A stretch of 64,000 bases of DNA from Liopterus haemorrhoidalis. Taxonomy: Eukaryota; Arthropoda; Insecta; Coleoptera; Dytiscidae. The notes below the pieces were generated by a model that had not been told where the DNA came from, made no database searches, and saw nothing but the letters and a program-made list of their open reading frames with translations. Of the stretch, positions 59,234-64,000 are shown piece by piece; the first letter of the stretch is position 1, and the number at the start of each line of letters is the position of its first letter. A program made the translations under genes and the position numbers. Where the stretch lies: assembly GCA_963971575.1 (NCBI GenBank), contig OZ020618.1, positions 5,830,501 through 5,894,500 on the forward strand, read 5' to 3'.

Positions 59234-59570
59234 TCATTTTGATAGAATTACATGGGAGAATAATTCCTCCATGCATTTCTTCCCACATTCATCACAGTCT
59301 CTCATTCCACAATCATTCTCAGATTTGAATAGGAATGCATGGTAAAATAAATATTCTTCCATGCATTTCTTTCCACATTCATCGCAGTCTCTCATTCCAC
59401 AATCAGTCTCAAATTTTGATAGGAATGCATGGGAAAATAAGAATATTCTTCCATGCATTTCTTTACACATTCATCGCAGTTCTCTAATTCCATAATCAAT
59501 CTCTCATTTAGATAGTAAAGCATAGGAAAATAAATAATCTTCCATGCATTTCTATCCACGTTCATCAAAA
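59234..59570. repeat. ~92-bp tandem array, about four units
   Basis: Each unit has CTTCCATGCATTTCTTTCCA, ATTCATCGCAGTCTCTCATT and AATAGGAATGCATGG. A minus-strand frame (59234-59470) repeats DCGMRDCDECGKKCMEE because two spacings are near multiples of three; I do not consider it a gene. The unit resembles the outer edge of the adjacent inverted end. Confidence 0.8.
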
Positions 59571-60836
59571 TCTTTCATTCTCCAGTCACTTCCAATCATT
59601 CTTCTCCACATTCAACTCGATTCCACTTATTTTCACTTAATTTTTTCCTTTATTTCATCATTTATTTTTCCACATTCATTCTTTCTCAATCATATTTTTT
59701 TTTAACAATCTTTATTTAGTGCCTCTCCACACCAACAAACACATTTTTATTTTTTACATAAACAATAATTTTTACAATATATACAACAAAATACAAATAA
59801 TTACAATCTTTTATAATAATAAGGGAGATCATTTAAATATATCAACTCAAAATATTCACAAATGTTGTTCTTTTATATATTATTTCTTTTAAATATTGTG
59901 TTTTACAAATTATTAATTTTACGAAATAAGTAAAATTAATTTAACGAATAATTATAACTTGAATTTACTAAAACTAATTTACTGTTTGATTAATTTAGTT
60001 TTTGCAAATTATTTTAATTTAATTTGTTAACTAATCATAAATTGATTTTTTTTAAATTTACCAACTAATTTACTGTCTAATTTTATTTTTTGAAAATATA
60101 TTAATTTATTTTGTTAAGTAATCATAACTTAATTTATTTTTCAAAAAAATTACCAACCGATTTACGACAAAATAAAATAATTTTACTGGCTTACAATGTT
60201 TCAACATCATCTATATTTTCGTACAAATATTCAACCGCAAATATTTATTATTTATTTATTTTATTTTTTTAATTTCCCACGTAAGGTGTAAACATTTACC
60301 AGGCGGGCCCAAACCTGGTAAATGGGGCCCTTACACCCTACACAGGAAATATATTCAACTATTATAATGTTCAATATTTAAATATTAAATAAAAATATTA
60401 AATTATCAATTAATTAAATAAATAATAAACAAATAACAGGTCCCAACGACCTGGCGAAGCTACTGCTCCTATTATCTTTGCACACTCATTTTAATTATGA
60501 AATGAGGGCTGAGTCGACCCCCGGGCTGAGTGCACAGGGGTGTGGAATGTTAACTCTGCATTGGTGTCCGGGAACTGAATCCCAGTCTCAGTCTTACGGA
60601 GCCACCGTACTTCGAGTTAATTAAATAAAATTTATAAAATTAATCAAAAATAAAACGTTGTCAGTCGTGCATTAATTTAAATTTTGTCAGTGCATCAGTA
60701 TATTGCCCATTTATTTCCTAATATTAAATTTCCAAAAAAATGGACATCGTAGATCAGTTTCTAGACAAATCGGACACACCCGAACAGTTTGTTACGAGTT
60801 AATACACTTTTATTCTGGTGTACATATATAGAATTC
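59571..60836. other. Gene-free stretch
   Basis: AT-rich, with two GC-richer islands: 60285-60355 (CCAGGCGGGCCC / GGGGCCCTTACACCC, partly self-complementary) and 60470-60610. An ATG at 60740 opens only about 20 codons. I see no gene. Confidence 0.35.
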
Positions 60837-61606
60837 TTATACAGCTTTATCGCGTGTGGAAATTTTGGCTGAATTCTTTTTTCTGAACTCCATCAATTCG
60901 GACATCTGCTTCTGTCCGTACTGCAACATCTTCCTCCCGTTGTCATAGAGACTGCGGAAACAATCTTTGTGGTGTGCATTCAAATCCCAACTAAGGGTGA
61001 ATTATTACTAATTCTTGTCATGTTTAAGGTTGCGTAATCTCTAAACGAGGAGATTGTGGTCACGGTACGAAAGGTGAGATGGAGGACCGGTGGTATATCA
61101 GAACCCAGAACACTCCGAAACCCAGAGAACCGGGCCGGACAAGCTTGCCAGGTCACCCGCATAGGTAGTGTGAAGAACCGGGGAATGCTGCAACAAAGGA
61201 ATGCTTCCGGCCCAACTGGAAGGGCTGAAAGGTATGAGGACGACCGTTTCCTCTGGTCATATATTTACTCAGTTTCCACTTGGGGACAGCAAAAGCCTCC
61301 TTACTGAGCGCTGAAATTTGCGCCTTATACTCCTGAAACAAATACTATACATTAAAAAAATAATAATAATTTATTTTACAAGGCGGTACTGGATTTTGAA
61401 ACGTGGAGTTGTTCTTAAATCAAATTAAGTAAATTAAAATGTTCCTTGTAGCCATGAATAATATTAGTTCACATAACCGAGCTCCTACTGTAATTGAATG
61501 AATAACAATACTGAATTGATAAATCTTTAAACTTACTTTGAAAACTGCATTGTAAGTTGGGTCCGAGCGTCCGATATGTTGGCGGAAACCGGCCGGACAC
61601 TTAGAA
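60837..61606 (-). CDS. Unrecognised spliced gene candidate, three 3' exons
   Basis: On - three exons, 61606-61537, 61332-61157 and 60990-60837, join in one open frame of 400 nt with GT/AG borders and matching phases. Splice sites are TTTCCAG / AAA|GTAAGT, TTTCAG / GCGG|GTGACC and CCTTAG. They read SKCPAGFRQHIGRSDPTYNA, EYKAQISALSKEAFAVPKWK and WDLNAHHKDCFRSLYDNGRK...RKKNSAKISTRDKAV then TAA. AATAAA lies ~30 bp past the stop. The C-terminus is Lys-rich and probably helical. I recognise no family. The start is not found: an exon at ~62050-61985 with AATAG|GTGAGT could be joined, but it has a stop in the needed frame. The middle donor (GTGACC) is weak and could be wrong. Confidence 0.4.
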
Positions 61607-63659
61607 CTGGAAATAAATTATAAATTAAAAAAACACATATATTATATCCATGGTATTACTAAATAAAAACAAAAATATATAAAATTTGTTGCAATAATTT
61701 TGTCCAATACATTATTTATCTTTAAAATTTCCAAGTTAAAATTATTAAATAAACACCTGCGTTTATTGAGCTGAATATTACAATGTTAACTTCACTAATG
61801 ACCGGAGTGTCTTATCTCTATAATCCTACAAGAATGTGCCAATTAATGACCTCGATTTATGCGACGCAAAAAATTAATAAAATATAACAAAGAAATATCA
61901 TAAAAAATAGCCAAAAATGCTATAAAAAATCAAAATTTTCAATATTAAGGCCCTAATATTTTAAAATAAATGAACACTCACCTATTTTTCTTTATTTCCG
62001 AAGCCAAGCAACAAGTAGACGCTCAAGGACTGCAACATCTTCCTCGAATTTCTCAATAATATAATTTAAATTTTTATTTCAGTGCCCTTTTAAATTATTT
62101 ATTTATCATCTTCATTTCAAAATTCACTATTTTCCAATTACTTTTTGGAATAATATTCACCGCAAAAAAATGCGTACTCCTTCGTTGGAAGCCATAACAC
62201 AATGACGCCGTGACGTAACAAAATATTGCCGAAGTGCGCAAGAACATAATTTCAGCGATTGGAATTTTTGAAATATCCAGGCCCAGCAATGTCTTATACA
62301 CTTAATTTAAAAGAAAATTGATAAAAAAATTAACAGAATTAACAAAGACAATTTTTATAAGGGCTATTTTAAATTTGATCACATGAAGATGATAAATAAA
62401 TAAAGATTTGAGTGGAGATTTTTCACAAAAGCGAACGCCTTGACTTAATTAAAACGGATGCTGTTTTAATCTGTATTCAGGGACTTAAGTAATATCTATA
62501 CAGGTTGCCATAAGAGCCTTAACAGGATTGGAAATAATTAATATCTAGCTGTCGTGCCCGGCGTCTGTTCCTCCATTTACCTCTCCCTCTGGCGCCTATT
62601 CCCCTTGCATATCAACTGTTATGATAATTAGGTATAGAGTTCATATCATTGATACATTTAGGGATTTATTTCCATATAATTTTAAACGTTTTCATTTAAT
62701 TGTAATTGTTTAAAAGAATTCGGGTAGCCAAACGTTCAATCGTCTGTACCTGCTACTTGACCGCTGAGCAAGGGCATGGACGTGAGTTCAATTCCTGCTT
62801 ATGTCAAATAATTTGTGTAAAAATATTTATATAAATTACAGGCTCTGCTTAGCCGTTCGCAACCGGCTTAAACTGTAGGTGCCTTTCTGTGTACGCTAAA
62901 AATGGACGTAATTCTGACCATATTAGAGTACGTTCATCTTAACTTCATCACAGGGTATCATAAATTACGTCACCAATTCTGCGCGAGAAAACAGCTGATC
63001 ACATTGACGTACATTAGGGGTTTAAACCATTGTTGTGGAAACCAAACACACAAAATCATGTATTTCAAATACATTTAAAATGAGTAAAAATTCATTTTAG
63101 TACACGGTATACCTTGAAACGTACGATAAATAAATAATAATAACATAAATAAACAAACAACATCGCACAATACGCGTAGTAGAGTTTATATAACAGTCGT
63201 AGATACAACAATTTCTTTGGATTTATTGCGCTTATTAATTTAAAAATAATTCTGTATTGGCTTATTTTGCATTTTTGAAAATATTAGTAAATTTAACCAT
63301 GGTAATTTATTACATTTAAAATGAAAATATCTTAAAATTCTTGAAATCGTCATATAACTTTCATCTTTTAATAATAGAATGAATTTAAGAATTTAGTTTT
63401 ATTATTAGAGAATTATTGCAACCTCTGTTCTACTGATCTTTTAATAAAGTTTTCCTTTATTTGACATGTGCGCCTGCGCAGTTGATATATCCTTAATTTC
63501 TTTCTTTTATTAAAATACAGGCAACCTATATTTAATTTAAATAACGGCAAAGCATTTTTTATTTAAAGCACCTTAATTTTGACAGGTCTTGTCAATGTAA
63601 CCTCAAAATTAACAACGGAGTAAATTCGAACAAAAAATTGGTGACTTTTCTTGTGAGTA
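61607..63659. other. Upstream of candidate gene; no further gene recognised
   Basis: A possible leader exon ends at ~61985 (donor GTGAGT on -). A weak tRNA-like stretch lies at ~62722-62805 (GAGTTCAATTCCTGC as a B-box). Otherwise AT-rich DNA without visible elements. Confidence 0.35.
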
Positions 63660-63870
63660 ATGATGCAAGCTAAAGATAAAAAACGTTGACGATTTAAATA
63701 CGAGGACGATGTTATTCTTCTCCGAGAAATTGTGTCACGAAACCCTTTTGCGAATGGTTGTGCCGTATGCGAGTATGCCGTATGGGAAAAAAATAGTCTG
63801 TTGCAGTTAACTCATATAAGAGTTGCAGTTAACTTCTATATTCATTACGATTTCAATCTATCAATTTGGC
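63660..63870 (+). pseudogene. Myb/SANT-like DNA-binding domain fragment
   Basis: From the ATG pair at 63660/63663 the frame reads MMQAKDKKR, a TGA (63687-63689), then RFKYEDDVILLREIVSRNPF and YAVWEKN. The pattern R-F--EDD--LL-E----NPF...W is that of Myb/SANT-like domains that accompany Harbinger transposons in insects. The frame loses similarity after VWEK. Probably a transposon-derived remnant. Confidence 0.45.
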
Positions 63871-64000
63871 ATATTTGTCAAAATAAAGTATGAAGCAAGA
63901 GCACCGTTGCAATAACACTCTTTAAAACATCATGAAAAATTTTAATACAGGATACTTTATTAGAGGTTTCTTTTAATAAAGTCAGCTTTTTTTCACTTTG

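Noticed and set aside
59234..59470. Cysteine-rich repeat peptide (DCGMRDCDECGKKCMEE)
   Set aside because: A by-product of the 92-bp tandem array; unit spacings (about 91, 93) are not kept in frame and no start or signal sequence fits.
61985..62060. First exon of the minus-strand candidate gene (MLQSLSVYLLLGF start)
   Set aside because: The frame that begins at this ATG stops at TAG just at the donor, and the frame needed for the next exon has an upstream stop and no ATG; at most a leader exon.
62722..62805. tRNA or SINE head (GAGTTCAATTCCTGC as B-box)
   Set aside because: Only the B-box is convincing; no matching A-box or cloverleaf could be drawn.
1..64000. CRISPR arrays, bacterial operons, rRNA genes
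   Set aside because: The tandem repeats here lack unique spacers of even length, and all recognised genes are spliced animal genes or transposons.

Overview
This is an AT-rich eukaryotic window, almost certainly from an insect nuclear genome. The evidence is long introns with canonical GT/AG borders, insect-type transposons (Tc1/mariner with a DUF4817-like helix-turn-helix, jockey and RTE-like LINEs, many hAT, Harbinger and MITE elements) and two animal genes that can be read exon by exon. The order cannot be fixed by reading; a beetle or hemipteran is a guess.

Genes. (1) The last three coding exons of an NPDC1/CAB-1 homologue lie on + (22233-28362). The luminal and membrane exons are upstream, outside the window or not recognised. 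(2) A complete RalGPS gene (Ral guanine-nucleotide exchange factor with RasGEF and PH domains) lies on + in eleven coding exons (37513-54366). These splice in frame to 609 residues with the family's C-terminal NLMSFE. (3) An unrecognised candidate gene lies on - (60837-61606): three exons with compatible phases and a polyadenylation signal. No other host gene is supported.

The rest is mobile DNA. 0-22 kb: hAT-type non-autonomous elements with 8-bp target duplications (147-710, 4641-4791, 12219-13923), a Tc1/mariner copy (3010-4322, -), a broken THAP exon (14755), a mariner pseudogene (15.3-15.8 kb), an RTE-like LINE fragment (16.4-17.3 kb) and a jockey-like LINE fragment (18.8-20.4 kb) split by two younger insertions. 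22-37 kb: NPDC1 introns hold a Harbinger-like element with a nested hAT, a MITE, a hAT MITE and a deleted Tc1 element. Between the genes lie a 1.57-kb hAT with a nested fold-back and a 63-bp satellite, a 41-bp minisatellite, and a THAP-like fragment. 37-54 kb: RalGPS introns hold a second Tc1/mariner copy, several MITEs, an insect repetitive ORF, a multiply nested MITE and a 750-bp fold-back. 54-64 kb: a LINE tail, then a 3.5-kb element with ~280-bp inverted ends around ~840-bp tandem repeats, a 92-bp satellite, and the candidate gene.

The most unusual signal is a five-copy, ~0.8-1.1-kb repeat family (9660, 20555, 38860, 42070, 45660). It has a conserved body, a polypurine/CAGA microsatellite and hairpin-bearing ends, but each copy carries a different tRNA-like module at the same internal place.
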